DNA of 64,000 nt from Actinomycetospora cinnamomea (GTDB lineage: Bacteria; Actinomycetota; Actinomycetes; Mycobacteriales; Pseudonocardiaceae). The position numbers were made by a program, and so were the translations under genes. The stretch's first letter is position 1. Every line of letters begins with the position of its first letter. Below the pieces are notes generated by a model that ran no database searches, was not told where the DNA came from, and saw nothing but the letters and a program-made list of their open reading frames with translations. Of the stretch, positions 50,513 to 59,497 are shown one piece after another. The stretch lies in contig NZ_QEKW01000004.1 of the NCBI RefSeq assembly GCF_003096675.1, positions 248,001 to 312,000 on the forward strand. Reading direction: 5' to 3'.

Positions 50513-52371
50513 GCGTTCCGACGGCCACCGGCGCGCTGCTCGCCGAGGACGGCGTCCGCTTCGCGGTGCGCGCCACCGGTCTGCTGGCGGAGTTCAACGC
50601 CCGCGGGGTCCTCGCGGCCACCGACGTCCAGGTCGCGCACCGTCTCGGACGGCTCGGCGGCGAGACCGACGAGCAGGTGCTGCTCGCGGCCGCGCTGACC
50701 GTGCGCGCGCTGCGGGCCGGGTCGGTGTGCCTCGACCTCTCCGCCGTCGACCGCACGGTGCTGGCCGAGGGCGACGAGCTCGTCGACACCTCCGACCTGC
50801 GCTGGCCCGAGCCGGAGTCCTGGACGGCGGCCTGCGCCGCGTCGCCGCTCGTCGCCGCCGACGACGCGACGGCCACCGGGCATCCCCTGCGGCTGGTCGA
50901 CGGGCTGCTCTACCTCGACCGCTACTGGCGCCAGGAGGAGCAGGTCCGCGGCGCGCTCGCCACGCGCGCCGCCGCCCCGCCGCCCGTGGTGGACGAGGCG
51001 CGCCTGCGCGCCGCGCTCGACCGCCTGTTCCGCGGGGGCCCGGACGCCACCGACGCCGCCCAGCGCCGCGCCGTCGCCGTGTGCACCCTGCGCTGGATCA
51101 GCGTGCTCGCGGGCGGGCCGGGCACGGGCAAGACGACGACGGTCGCGACGCTGCTCGCGGTGCTGCGCGACCAGGACCCCTCGCTGCGGATCGCCCTGGC
51201 CGCGCCGACGGGCAAAGCGGCGGCACGGATGCAGGAGGCGCTGGCGGAGGTCGACCTGCCGCCGGGTGACCGCGAGCGCCTCGCCGGCCCGTCCGCGTCG
51301 ACGATCCACCGCCTGCTCGGGCCGATCCGCGGGTCGTCGCGCTTCCGCTTCGACCGCCACCGCCGCCTGCCCTACGACGTGGTGGTCGTCGACGAGACGT
51401 CCATGGTGTCGCTGACGCTCATGGCCCGGCTGCTCGAGGCGGTCCGCCCCGACGCGCGCCTGGTGCTGGTCGGCGACCCGGACCAGCTCGCGTCGGTCGA
51501 GGCCGGCGCGGTGCTCGGCGACCTCGTCGCCGCCCCCGCCGACCCCGAGCCGCACCTCGACCACGCCCTCGAGCGCGTGGGCGCGCCGGGGCCGCCCGTC
51601 ACCGGTGGTGTCACGGTGCTCGACCGCACCTGGCGCTTCCACGGCACCATCGCCGCGCTCGCCGCCGCCATCCGCGCCGGCGACGCCGACGCGGCGGTCG
51701 CGGCGCTGCGCGCGGGGCAGCACGACGTCGTCTTCGTCGAGGACGCCGACCTCACCGTCCGCGATCCGGCCGGGCTGCGGGCTCTGCGCGACGAGGTCGT
51801 CGGCGCCGCGTCGGAGACCGAGCTCGCCGCCCTCGACGGCGACGCGCCGCTGGCGCTGTCCCGCCTCGACGAGCACCGGTTGCTGTGCGCGCACCGTCGC
51901 GGCCCCTTCGGCGTCACCCGCTGGGCCGCGGACGTCGAGCGCTGGCTGCTCGAGGCCGGGCCCGTCGCCGACCGCGACGAGGAGTGGTACCCGGGACGTC
52001 CGCTGCTGGTCACCGCCAACGACCACGACCGCGGCGTCTACAACGGCGACACCGGGGTGGTGATCGCGACGCCGAAGGGCCCGCGGGCGGTGTTCGCGCG
52101 CGGGAACGCGCCGATCGCGATCGCTCCGAGCCTGTTGGACGCCGTCACCACGGTGCACGCGATGACGGTGCACCGTGCACAGGGCAGCCAGTTCGCCCGC
52201 GTCTCGGTGATCCTGCCGCCCGCCGAGTCGCCGCTGCTGACCCGCGAGCTGCTCTACACCGCGGTCACCCGGGCGCGGGTCACGGTGCGGCTCGTCGGCA
52301 GCGAGGAGGCCGTGCGGGCCGCGATCGCGCGCCCCATCGGCCGCGCCTCCGGGCTGCGGCGTCACCGGTGA
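50509..52371 (+). CDS. recD: Exodeoxyribonuclease V subunit alpha (RecD)
   Basis: A 620-residue RecD helicase. Walker A LAGGPGTGKTTTVATLL at about 204-220, APTGKAAARMQEAL, the DEAD-like VVVDETSMVSL, LVLVGDPDQLASVEAGAVLG, and motif VI in MTVHRAQGSQFARVSVILP and YTAVTRAR. It is the 5'-3' motor of RecBCD. GTG 50509 overlaps recB by 4 nt, so the three subunits are made together. Confidence 0.94.
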   Translation: MSVPTATGALLAEDGVRFAVRATGLLAEFNARGVLAATDVQVAHRLGRLGGETDEQVLLAAALTVRALRAGSVCLDLSAVDRTVLAEGDELVDTSDLRWPEPESWTAACAASPLVAADDATATGHPLRLVDGLLYLDRYWRQEEQVRGALATRAAAPPPVVDEARLRAALDRLFRGGPDATDAAQRRAVAVCTLRWISVLAGGPGTGKTTTVATLLAVLRDQDPSLRIALAAPTGKAAARMQEALAEVDLPPGDRERLAGPSASTIHRLLGPIRGSSRFRFDRHRRLPYDVVVVDETSMVSLTLMARLLEAVRPDARLVLVGDPDQLASVEAGAVLGDLVAAPADPEPHLDHALERVGAPGPPVTGGVTVLDRTWRFHGTIAALAAAIRAGDADAAVAALRAGQHDVVFVEDADLTVRDPAGLRALRDEVVGAASETELAALDGDAPLALSRLDEHRLLCAHRRGPFGVTRWAADVERWLLEAGPVADRDEEWYPGRPLLVTANDHDRGVYNGDTGVVIATPKGPRAVFARGNAPIAIAPSLLDAVTTVHAMTVHRAQGSQFARVSVILPPAESPLLTRELLYTAVTRARVTVRLVGSEEAVRAAIARPIGRASGLRRHR

Positions 52372-52415
52372 TGACGAGGGTTCAGCCGACCCCCGTGGGC
52401 GGGTAGTAGGCGGAC

Positions 52416-52682
52416 ATGACCGAGGACAGCGCCGACGCGGCCCGCCGGGCGCGCAACCCCGCCGCCGCACCGGACAGCTCGCCGGAGAAGCAGAGCGAGC
52501 TCAAGCTCAACGTCGGGATCGGCACCATCGGCACGATCCTGTCGATCGGCGTCGCGCTCATCTTCTTCTTCATCGAGCACCTCGTGGTGCTCGGCATCAT
52601 CTTCTCGGTGGTCGCGCTGGTGTCCCTGCTGATCACCCTGTACGCGCTGCAGCGTCGGCGGCGCGCCCGTCCTCAGTCGTAA
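52416..52682 (+). CDS. Small two-helix membrane protein, unknown
   Basis: An 88-residue protein: a charged N-terminus (about 1-30), two hydrophobic helices (about 33-52 and 55-76) and a basic tail LQRRRRARPQS. No known family recognised. ATG 52416. Its last 10 nt overlap the end of the convergent carboxylesterase gene. Confidence 0.68.
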   Translation: MTEDSADAARRARNPAAAPDSSPEKQSELKLNVGIGTIGTILSIGVALIFFFIEHLVVLGIIFSVVALVSLLITLYALQRRRRARPQS

Positions 52683-54178
52683 CCGCGGAAGCCCTGCCAG
52701 GCGAGGCGGCGCTCGCGGCGCGGGTCGGACTCGGTGCGGTCGGCGCGGTCGAGGATCTTGGTCAGCCGGGTGTCGGCGTCGTAGGTCGGCCAGTGCGAGG
52801 CCGGGGTGCCGTGGTGGGCGAAGTGGATCCAGTCGTCCTGCACCCGCTGCTGCATCGCCCGCAGGTCGCGGCGGCCGCCGAGGAGCGTCAGCCAGGGCGC
52901 CTTGTCGGCGAGCCCGAAGACTCCGAAGAGCTCCATGCCGTGGGTGGCGCGCACGCCCATGAGGGTGAGCACCGGCGTCGTCAGGTCGTAGCGGTACGCC
53001 CACACCGGACCGCGGTGGGCCTGCATCACGCGCACCGACGGGTACCAGAACATGTAGTCGCCGCCGAGGTCGCGGCGGAACGCCGTGCCCCCGTAGACGG
53101 CGAGCACCTGTTCGCGCAGCTCCGGCTGGGTCAGCGCGAACATCTGCGCGGCACGCTCCTCGCTGACCAGCACGTCCATCCGCAGCCGGGGCAGCTCGAA
53201 GAGGCGCCCCTCGGTGTCGTTCGTCCCGATGATCAGCGGGACGTCGGCCGCGCGGCCGGCCTCGAAGGCGGCGAGCGGGGCCTCGGGCAGCAGGTCGCCG
53301 TCGACGACGGGCGCGGTGGGGATGGTGCCCGGTTGGTCGCCGAGGGTGTCGCGCAGCACCCGCGCGGCGCCCAGCAGCTGGTGCGGGGTGGCGGTGGTGA
53401 GCCCGGCGAGGGGATCGTCGTCGGCCCCCAGCGCCGTCACGTACCGGGCGGCCCACGCGCGGGCCCGTTCCTGGCCGAACACCATGCCGGGAGCGGAGCT
53501 CTGGGCGATCGCGCGGTGGAACAGGCCGCGGGCGGACGGGACGGTCAACAGGGTGGTCACCGAGATCGCCCCGGCCGACTCGCCGAAGATCGTGACCCGG
53601 TCCGGGTCGCCGCCGAAGGCCGCGATGTTGTCGCGGACCCACTCGAGCGCGGCGATCTGGTCGCGCAGCCCGAGGTTCGACTCGACGGGACGCTCCGGGG
53701 TGCCGTAGGAGGAGAAGTCGAGGTAGCCGAGGGCGCCGAGGCGGTAGTTGACGCTGACGAACACGGCCTCGCCGCGGCGGACGAAGTCGTCGCCGCGGTA
53801 GGTCGGGGCCGAGGACGCGCCGACGACGAACGCGCCGCCGTAGAACCAGACCATGACGGGGCGTGGCTCGGTCGACGGGGTCGTCGGGGCGCTGACGTTG
53901 AGCGTCAGGGAGTCCTCGTCCATCGGGGTCGTCCGGCCGGCGCCGATGAACTCGCCGACGCGCTCCTGGATCGGCACCGGGCCGTACCGCGACCCGTCGC
54001 GCACGCCCTCCCACGGCACGACGGGCTGCGGTGCGCGGAAGCGGCGCTCCCCGACCGGCGGCGCGGCGTAGGGGATGCCCCGCCACGCGTGGACGTCGCG
54101 CCGGGTGATGCCGCGGACGAGGCCGCCGGTGGTCTTCACCTCCGGGCCCGGAGCGGGCACCTGGTGACGGGAGCGCAT
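52673..54178 (-). CDS. Type-B carboxylesterase
   Basis: A 501-residue alpha/beta hydrolase of the carboxylesterase type B family. GGLVRG and WRGIPYAAPPVGERRFR at the start, oxyanion loop FYGGAFVVG, the nucleophile in FGESAGAISV (Ser201), and later YDLTTPVLTLMGVRATHGME with the catalytic histidine region. No signal peptide, so cytosolic. It hydrolyses carboxylic esters. ATG 54178 matches where the family starts (VKTTGGLVRG). Confidence 0.9.
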   Translation of the reverse strand: MRSRHQVPAPGPEVKTTGGLVRGITRRDVHAWRGIPYAAPPVGERRFRAPQPVVPWEGVRDGSRYGPVPIQERVGEFIGAGRTTPMDEDSLTLNVSAPTTPSTEPRPVMVWFYGGAFVVGASSAPTYRGDDFVRRGEAVFVSVNYRLGALGYLDFSSYGTPERPVESNLGLRDQIAALEWVRDNIAAFGGDPDRVTIFGESAGAISVTTLLTVPSARGLFHRAIAQSSAPGMVFGQERARAWAARYVTALGADDDPLAGLTTATPHQLLGAARVLRDTLGDQPGTIPTAPVVDGDLLPEAPLAAFEAGRAADVPLIIGTNDTEGRLFELPRLRMDVLVSEERAAQMFALTQPELREQVLAVYGGTAFRRDLGGDYMFWYPSVRVMQAHRGPVWAYRYDLTTPVLTLMGVRATHGMELFGVFGLADKAPWLTLLGGRRDLRAMQQRVQDDWIHFAHHGTPASHWPTYDADTRLTKILDRADRTESDPRRERRLAWQGFRGYD

Positions 54179-54407
54179 GATCCCGAGCCTGCCCCGCGGC
54201 CCCGCCCGGCGCCCGTCGATGTGAGGGACGCGCCGCTCCCGGGCGTGTCGCGGCTCTCGTCCGTCGGTCGGCGACCCCCTCGTGACGGGACGAGTGGACG
54301 TGCTGACACGCTCGGCGGTACGCGGAGCCACGCTCGGTCACACAACTGAGTCATGTTCGCCCTAACGGCCCAGCGTGTCGCGTTGCGGCTGACGAGGATT
54401 TCCCTCG

Positions 54408-55055
54408 ATGGACGTGCAGACGGACGCGGGGGTCGACGCCGCACTGTGGGGACTGGAGGCCGCCTTCGTGGCGCACCCGCCCCCGCGGTCGCTGGCGGGC
54501 TGCCCGCACTGCCACGGCGAGGTGCGGGTCGCCGACGCGGACCCGCTGACGCTCGCCCTCGCCCTGGGCAACACGCTCGGGACCGCGGACGACCTCCGCG
54601 CGCTCACCCCGTTCCTGCTGCGCCGGGCGCTCACCGACGAGCGGCTCGACCTCCGGACCGTCCTCGGGCGGATCGCCGAGACCTGGGCGGACTGGACCGA
54701 CCTCGAGCGCGACGCGGTGCGCGACGTGGTCGACGCGGTGTGGTCGGCGCTGCTCGACACCCACCCGGACGTCCCCGACGGGGCGACGGCGGTGGCGATG
54801 CTCGACGGCATCGGCGCCCTCGGGGATCCGCCGGACCGGCTGCTCGCGATCTGGGAGTACAAGGAGATCGCCAGCGCCGATCACCACCTCGCCGAGCTGG
54901 TCGTCGACGCCTTCTACGGCGCGCGGGTCGACGAGCGGGTGCTGGCCTGGGCGCGGGCCCTGCCGCAGCGCGAGCGCCTGGAGCGCGCCCGCGAGCGCGA
55001 CGCCGGCCAGCGCTGGGCGGGCACGCTGGCGGCGGCGTGCGACCTCGTCGGGTGA
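54408..55055 (+). CDS. Hypothetical protein with CPHC motif
   Basis: A 215-residue protein that I do not recognise. A CxxC pair (CPHC, about 32-35) near the N-terminus could bind zinc; the rest is predicted helical with many Asp, Leu and Ala (ALTPFLLRRALTDERLDLRT). No signal or membrane segment. ATG 54408. 30 nt before the EcsC gene on the same strand, so cotranscription is likely. Confidence 0.68.
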   Translation: MDVQTDAGVDAALWGLEAAFVAHPPPRSLAGCPHCHGEVRVADADPLTLALALGNTLGTADDLRALTPFLLRRALTDERLDLRTVLGRIAETWADWTDLERDAVRDVVDAVWSALLDTHPDVPDGATAVAMLDGIGALGDPPDRLLAIWEYKEIASADHHLAELVVDAFYGARVDERVLAWARALPQRERLERARERDAGQRWAGTLAAACDLVG

Positions 55056-55085
55056 GCGGATGACCATCGGAGCGACACTGGTCCG

Positions 55086-55700
55086 GTGGCGAGCTCGCGG
55101 GGTCTGCCCGACACCCTGGTCGACGAGTTGTGGCGGCGCGCGGTCGGCGGGATCGGTCCGTTCGCGGGCGCGGCGTCGGTGGCCGAGGACGCGCTGGCGG
55201 CCACCGACGACGACGCCGAGGCCGCCGTCCGCCGGATCGTCGGCGCGCACGTGCGGCTCGCGGCGAGCTCGGGGCTGCTGACGAGCCTCGGTGGGGCGGC
55301 GACGCTGGTCGTCACCGCGCCGGCGGGGATGACCGGGCTCTACCTGCTCGGCACTCGCCTCGCCGCCGCGGTCGCCCACCTCCGCGGACGCGACCTCGAC
55401 GACCCCGTGACGCGCACGGCGGCGCTCGTCTGCGTGCTCGGCGGCGACGGCGTCGAGCTGGCCGAGCGGACGGGGCTCGACCTCGTCAACGCCTCGCTGC
55501 TCTCGGGCCTGCGGCGGCTGCCGCCGGAGGTGCGCGCGCAGCTCGACACGCGGATCGGCTACCGGCTGACCTCGCGCTTCACCCGCCGCGGCGCGCTCAA
55601 CGTCACCAAGCTCATCCCGGTCGTCGCCGGCCCGATCGGCGCCGGCGCGGACGCGATCGCCATGCGGACGGTGGCGACGTTCGCCCAGGCCCACCTGTGA
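55086..55700 (+). CDS. EcsC-family protein
   Basis: A 204-residue, shorter EcsC protein. It shows LTSLGGAATLVVTAPAGMTG, LYLLGTRLAAAVAHLRGRD and the tail IPVVAGPIGAGADAIAMRTV, the same hydrophobic pattern as at 2734 but without its long N-terminal part. Its role is not known. GTG 55086; the MFS gene overlaps its stop by 4 nt (GTGA), so the two are coupled. Confidence 0.78.
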   Translation: MASSRGLPDTLVDELWRRAVGGIGPFAGAASVAEDALAATDDDAEAAVRRIVGAHVRLAASSGLLTSLGGAATLVVTAPAGMTGLYLLGTRLAAAVAHLRGRDLDDPVTRTAALVCVLGGDGVELAERTGLDLVNASLLSGLRRLPPEVRAQLDTRIGYRLTSRFTRRGALNVTKLIPVVAGPIGAGADAIAMRTVATFAQAHL

Positions 55701-56923
55701 CCGGAGCCGACGGTCACGACCACGCCCGCGGGCGCGGGATGGCGCGGGACTTCGCCGCCCTGCTCGGCTGCGTGCTGCTGACCCAGGTCGCGCTGAACCT
55801 CGCCCGCCCGCTCGTGTCGTACCGGGCGATCGCGCTGGGCGCCGACGCGACGACGATCGGGCTGATCACCGCGGCCTACGCGCTGCTCCCCGTGCTCGTC
55901 GCGGTGCCGCTCGGGCGCGTCACCGACCGCTCGGGGCGCACGACCGCGGTGCTGGCGCTGGGGGTCGTCCTGCTCGGGGTCGCGCCGCTGGCGCTGTCGG
56001 CCACGGACACCCTGTGGGCGGTGGGGCTGGCGAGCACGGCCCTGGGCTTCGGGCACCTCGCCTTCATGATCGCGGCGCAGGGCACCGTCGCGGCGCGCAG
56101 CGAGACCGGCGCCCTGGACCGGGCGTTCGGTCTGTTCACCGCCGCCGCCTCGGCCGGCCAGCTGGTCGGCCCGCTGCTCGCCGGGGCGCTGCTCGGGACC
56201 GCGTCGGGCGACGTGCTGCTGGCCGCGAGCCGCCAGGCGCTGCTGGTCGCGGGCGTCACCGCCTTGCTGGCCCTGCCGCTCGTCGTGCTGCTGCGGCGGC
56301 GTGCGGTGCCCCGCGCCGACCCGTCGCCCGAGGGCGAGCGGACGCGCGTCCTCACCCTGCTCGGGCGCCCCGGGATGCGTCCGGGCCTGCTCGTGAGCCT
56401 CGCGCTGCTGGCCACGATCGACCTGCTCACCGCGTACCTCCCGCTGCTCGGCGAGCAGCGCGGCATCGCCCCGGCCGTGGTGGGCGTGCTGCTGTCGGCC
56501 CGCGCGGCGACCTCGCTGGCCTCGCGCCTGCTGCTGGACCGGCTGCTCGCCCGGTGGAGCCGCCCGGTGCTGGTGGTCGCGAGCGCGGCGGGGTCGGCGG
56601 TGGCCCTGGTGGCCGCGGCGTGGCCGGGCGCCGGGGTGGCGGTCCTGGCCGTCGCGCTCCCGCTCTGCGGCGTCTTCCTCGGCCTCGGCCAGCCGCTGAC
56701 GATGACGCTGACCGTGCGCTCGGCGCCCGCGTCGTCGCGCAGCACGGCGCTGGCGCTGCGCCTGCTCGCGCACCGGGTCGGCCAGGTCGCGGTGCCCGCG
56801 GCGGCGGGGCTCGTCGCCGGCGTGGCCGGGGCGGCGGGGGCGCTGTGGATGGCGGGCGGGCTGCTCGGGGTCGCCGCCGGCGCCGCCGCCGACAGCGCCC
56901 GCCGCGGCGCGATCGAGCCCTGA
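55697..56923 (+). CDS. MFS transporter
   Basis: A 408-residue major facilitator with 12 predicted helices. The loop 2-3 motif PLGRVTDRSGRTTAVLALGV is the MFS signature A (GRxxDRxGRR). A second half-molecule starts after VLTLLGRPGMRPG. Likely a drug or metabolite exporter by proton antiport. GTG 55697 overlaps the EcsC stop; an ATG 14 codons on (MARDFAALL) is an alternative. Confidence 0.88.
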   Translation: MTGADGHDHARGRGMARDFAALLGCVLLTQVALNLARPLVSYRAIALGADATTIGLITAAYALLPVLVAVPLGRVTDRSGRTTAVLALGVVLLGVAPLALSATDTLWAVGLASTALGFGHLAFMIAAQGTVAARSETGALDRAFGLFTAAASAGQLVGPLLAGALLGTASGDVLLAASRQALLVAGVTALLALPLVVLLRRRAVPRADPSPEGERTRVLTLLGRPGMRPGLLVSLALLATIDLLTAYLPLLGEQRGIAPAVVGVLLSARAATSLASRLLLDRLLARWSRPVLVVASAAGSAVALVAAAWPGAGVAVLAVALPLCGVFLGLGQPLTMTLTVRSAPASSRSTALALRLLAHRVGQVAVPAAAGLVAGVAGAAGALWMAGGLLGVAAGAAADSARRGAIEP

Positions 56924-57062
56924 CCCGACACCTCGCGTCCCGGAAGTCACCCGACCGGGCGCCTTCTGCGTGTGATGGGACTGCCGTGACTCCTGTGGGG
57001 GTCAAGGTGGTGATCACGCGGTGCCGGTCGGCGCCGCCGCGAGACGCGGAGGGGTGTGCGCG

Positions 57063-58610
57063 ATGGCCGGGTCCCGGGGTCCGACGGGGCGTCCCCGCAG
57101 GAGGGCGCGAGCGCGGTCGGTCGGCGTCGCGGCCCTGGTGGCGGCGACCGTCCTGGTGCTGCCCCCGGGTCCGGCCGCCGCGACGCCGCCCGCGGCACCG
57201 GCCGACCCGGCCCCGCCCGGGAACGCCGTCAGCCGGCCCGACCCGGCGCACGCCGTCCTGCCGCCGGCCGCCCTGCCGCCCGCTGCGCCCGTCGCCACCG
57301 GCATCGCGCCGGTGACCTACGCGCCCGGCGCCCGCGACGCCTTCGGCGCGCGGCGGGCGCACAGCCCCGAGCCCCTGCGCCTCGTCGCCGTCACGTGGAC
57401 CGGCCCGGCACCCGACTCGGTCGCGCTGCGCTCCACCGACGCCGCCGGAACCTGGGGCGCCTGGACCGACCTCGACCCGGTCGGCAGCCAGCGCGACGAC
57501 CCCGTCCCCGGCGCGGGCCCGCAGCGGGGCGGGACCGACCCCATTTGGGTCGGCGACCGCACCGCGGTCGAGGTGCGCGCGATGCGCGCCGGGCAGCCGG
57601 TCACCGACCAGGTGCAGGTGGTGCGGATCGACCCCGGGCTCGGCAGCAACGACGAGGCGATCGGCGCGATGGGTTCGGCGCGCGGCCCCGCGGCGCCGAC
57701 GTACGTCACCCGGGCGCAGTGGGGTGCCGACGAGTCGATGATGAGCTGGCCGCCGGAGACCACGCCGACGGTCAAGGCCGTCACGATCCACCACACCAGC
57801 GAGTCCAACGACTACTCGCCGGCCGACTCGCCCAAGATCGTCCGCGCGATCTACGCCTACCACGCCCGCACCCAGGAGTGGGGGGACATCGGCTACAACG
57901 CGCTGGTCGACAGGTACGGCACGATCTACGAGGGGCGCGCCGGCGGCCTCGACCGCGCCGTCGTCGCGGCACACGCCGGCGGCTTCAACCGCGAGACCTT
58001 CGGCATCGCGGTGATGGGCAACACCTCGTCGACACCCCCGACGCCGGCCGCGATGGACTCGGTGGCGGCGCTCGCGGCGTGGAAGCTCGGCGGTCTCTAC
58101 CGCGATCCGCGGCAGGAGGTCGAGCTCACCTCCGCCGGGGGCGGGACCTCCCGGTACCCCAAGGGTCAGACGACCACCGTGCCCGCGCTGTTCGCCCACC
58201 GCGACGTCGGCAACACCTCCTGCCCCGGCGACGCGGGGTACGCGCAGCTCGAGCCCCTGCGGGCCGAGGTGCAGCAGCTGATCGACCAGACGGCGACCGA
58301 CGTGCGCACGGCCTGGTCCGCGGCCCGGGCGGCCCTCGGCGAGCCCGTCCGCGTCGAGTCGCCGACCGCCGACGGCACCGGGCGCAGCACCGACTTCGAG
58401 CACGGCACCGTCGTCTGGTCGCCGCGTACCGGGGCGTGGCCGGTGACCGGCGCGATCGCGGCACACTGGCGCGCCGCCGGGGCCGAGACCTCGGCGCTCG
58501 GCTACCCCAGGAGTGCGGAGTACGACGTGCCGAACGGGCGCCAGCAGGACTTCGAGCACGGGCGGCTCACGTGGTCCCGCGACACCGGCGCGGTGGCGTC
58601 ACCGGCGTGA
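57063..58610 (+). CDS. Secreted PGRP/N-acetylmuramoyl-L-alanine amidase with LGFP repeats
   Basis: A 515-residue secreted cell-wall enzyme. Residues 1-40 are a signal peptide with an Arg-rich start and Ala-x-Ala end (GPAAA). A Pro-rich linker is followed by the PGRP domain (about 215-390): YVTRAQWGADESMMSW, VTIHHTSESNDY (zinc His), YNALVDRYGTIYEGRAGGLD, and FAHRDVGNTSCPGDAGYAQL with His and Cys of the zinc site. LGFP-type repeats close it (FEHGTVVWSPRTGAWPV, LGYPRSAEYDVPNGRQQDFE). It cuts the amide bond between muramic acid and the peptide. ATG 57063; GTG 9 nt earlier also possible. Confidence 0.9.
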   Translation: MAGSRGPTGRPRRRARARSVGVAALVAATVLVLPPGPAAATPPAAPADPAPPGNAVSRPDPAHAVLPPAALPPAAPVATGIAPVTYAPGARDAFGARRAHSPEPLRLVAVTWTGPAPDSVALRSTDAAGTWGAWTDLDPVGSQRDDPVPGAGPQRGGTDPIWVGDRTAVEVRAMRAGQPVTDQVQVVRIDPGLGSNDEAIGAMGSARGPAAPTYVTRAQWGADESMMSWPPETTPTVKAVTIHHTSESNDYSPADSPKIVRAIYAYHARTQEWGDIGYNALVDRYGTIYEGRAGGLDRAVVAAHAGGFNRETFGIAVMGNTSSTPPTPAAMDSVAALAAWKLGGLYRDPRQEVELTSAGGGTSRYPKGQTTTVPALFAHRDVGNTSCPGDAGYAQLEPLRAEVQQLIDQTATDVRTAWSAARAALGEPVRVESPTADGTGRSTDFEHGTVVWSPRTGAWPVTGAIAAHWRAAGAETSALGYPRSAEYDVPNGRQQDFEHGRLTWSRDTGAVASPA

Positions 58611-58653
58611 GCGCGTCCGGCGGCGGCGCGCCGGGCAGGGCACACTGCGCGCC

Positions 58654-59454
58654 GTGGACGACGACACGGGCCGGCGGGCAGCCGTCGACGGCGCCGTGGA
58701 CCGGTTCCGCGCGCTGGTGGACGCGGGCGAGCCGGACCTGCTCGACGCCGCGCTGGAGATCGCTCGCGCGGCCGACCCGTCCGCCGACGTCACCACGGCG
58801 CGGGCCGAGATCGACCGGCTCGCGGTCGGCGTGGACGGCCTCGACGCGCTCGTGCGGCGCCTCTACGTCGAGGAGGGCTTCCACGGCGACCGCGAGGACT
58901 ACTACGACCCGCGCAACTCCTCGCTGACCGAGGTGCTCGCCCGGCGCACGGGCATCCCGATCACGCTGGCGGTCGTGTGCCTGGAGGTCGGGCGGCGCGC
59001 CGACGTCGCGCTGGAGCCGGTCGGGATGCCGGGCCACTTCCTCGTCCACCCCGTGGGCTCGGCGCTGCACCTCGACCCGTTCACCGGCGAGCTGCTCGAC
59101 CGCGACCAGTGCGTCCGGCGCTTCCGGGAGGCCACGGGCCTGGGCCGCGAGGTGGCGTTCGACGACGCGCTGCTCGCGCCGATCGGGACCGAGGCGGTGC
59201 TCGTGCGCATGCTGACCAACCTGCGCGGCATTCACCGCTCGCGCGGCGACCTCGCCGAGCTGGGCTGGGTGCTGCGCATGCGCCTGGGCCTGCCCGGGGT
59301 GTCGGCGACCGAGGTCGCCGAGCTCGCCGAGGTCTGGGGCCGGCGCGCGGCCTTCCGCGAGGCGGCCGACCTCCTCGACACCTGGGCCGAGGCGCCCCGC
59401 GACGCCGACGCCCTGCGCCGCCACGCCCGCCGCTGGCGCGCCCACCTCAACTGA
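58654..59454 (+). CDS. SirB1/transglutaminase-like protein
   Basis: A 266-residue protein with the SirB1 pattern: YYDPRNSSLTEVLARRTGIP, ITLAVVCLEVGRRADVALEP and VGMPGHFLVHPVGS, then LRGIHRSRGDLAELGWVLRM with the TPR-like region. The Cys and His of a protease-like core are in VVCLEVG and GHFLVH. Function is not known in this group. GTG 58654. Its TGA stop sits at the start of a 44-bp palindrome. Confidence 0.83.
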   Translation: MDDDTGRRAAVDGAVDRFRALVDAGEPDLLDAALEIARAADPSADVTTARAEIDRLAVGVDGLDALVRRLYVEEGFHGDREDYYDPRNSSLTEVLARRTGIPITLAVVCLEVGRRADVALEPVGMPGHFLVHPVGSALHLDPFTGELLDRDQCVRRFREATGLGREVAFDDALLAPIGTEAVLVRMLTNLRGIHRSRGDLAELGWVLRMRLGLPGVSATEVAELAEVWGRRAAFREAADLLDTWAEAPRDADALRRHARRWRAHLN

Positions 59455-59497
59455 CGTGCGTGATCTTCTGAGCTATAGCTCAGAAGATCACGCACGT
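59454..59497. terminator. 44-bp perfect palindrome, bidirectional terminator or REP
   Basis: Arms of 22 nt: starts ACGTGCGTGATCTTCTGAGC, centre TATA, ends GCTCAGAAGATCACGCACGT. The plus-strand SirB1-like stop (TGA, 59452-59454) touches its left end and the minus-strand carotenoid oxygenase stop (59488-59490) lies inside the right arm. It can form a hairpin in both transcripts. It may be a repeated palindrome in this genome. Confidence 0.8.
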
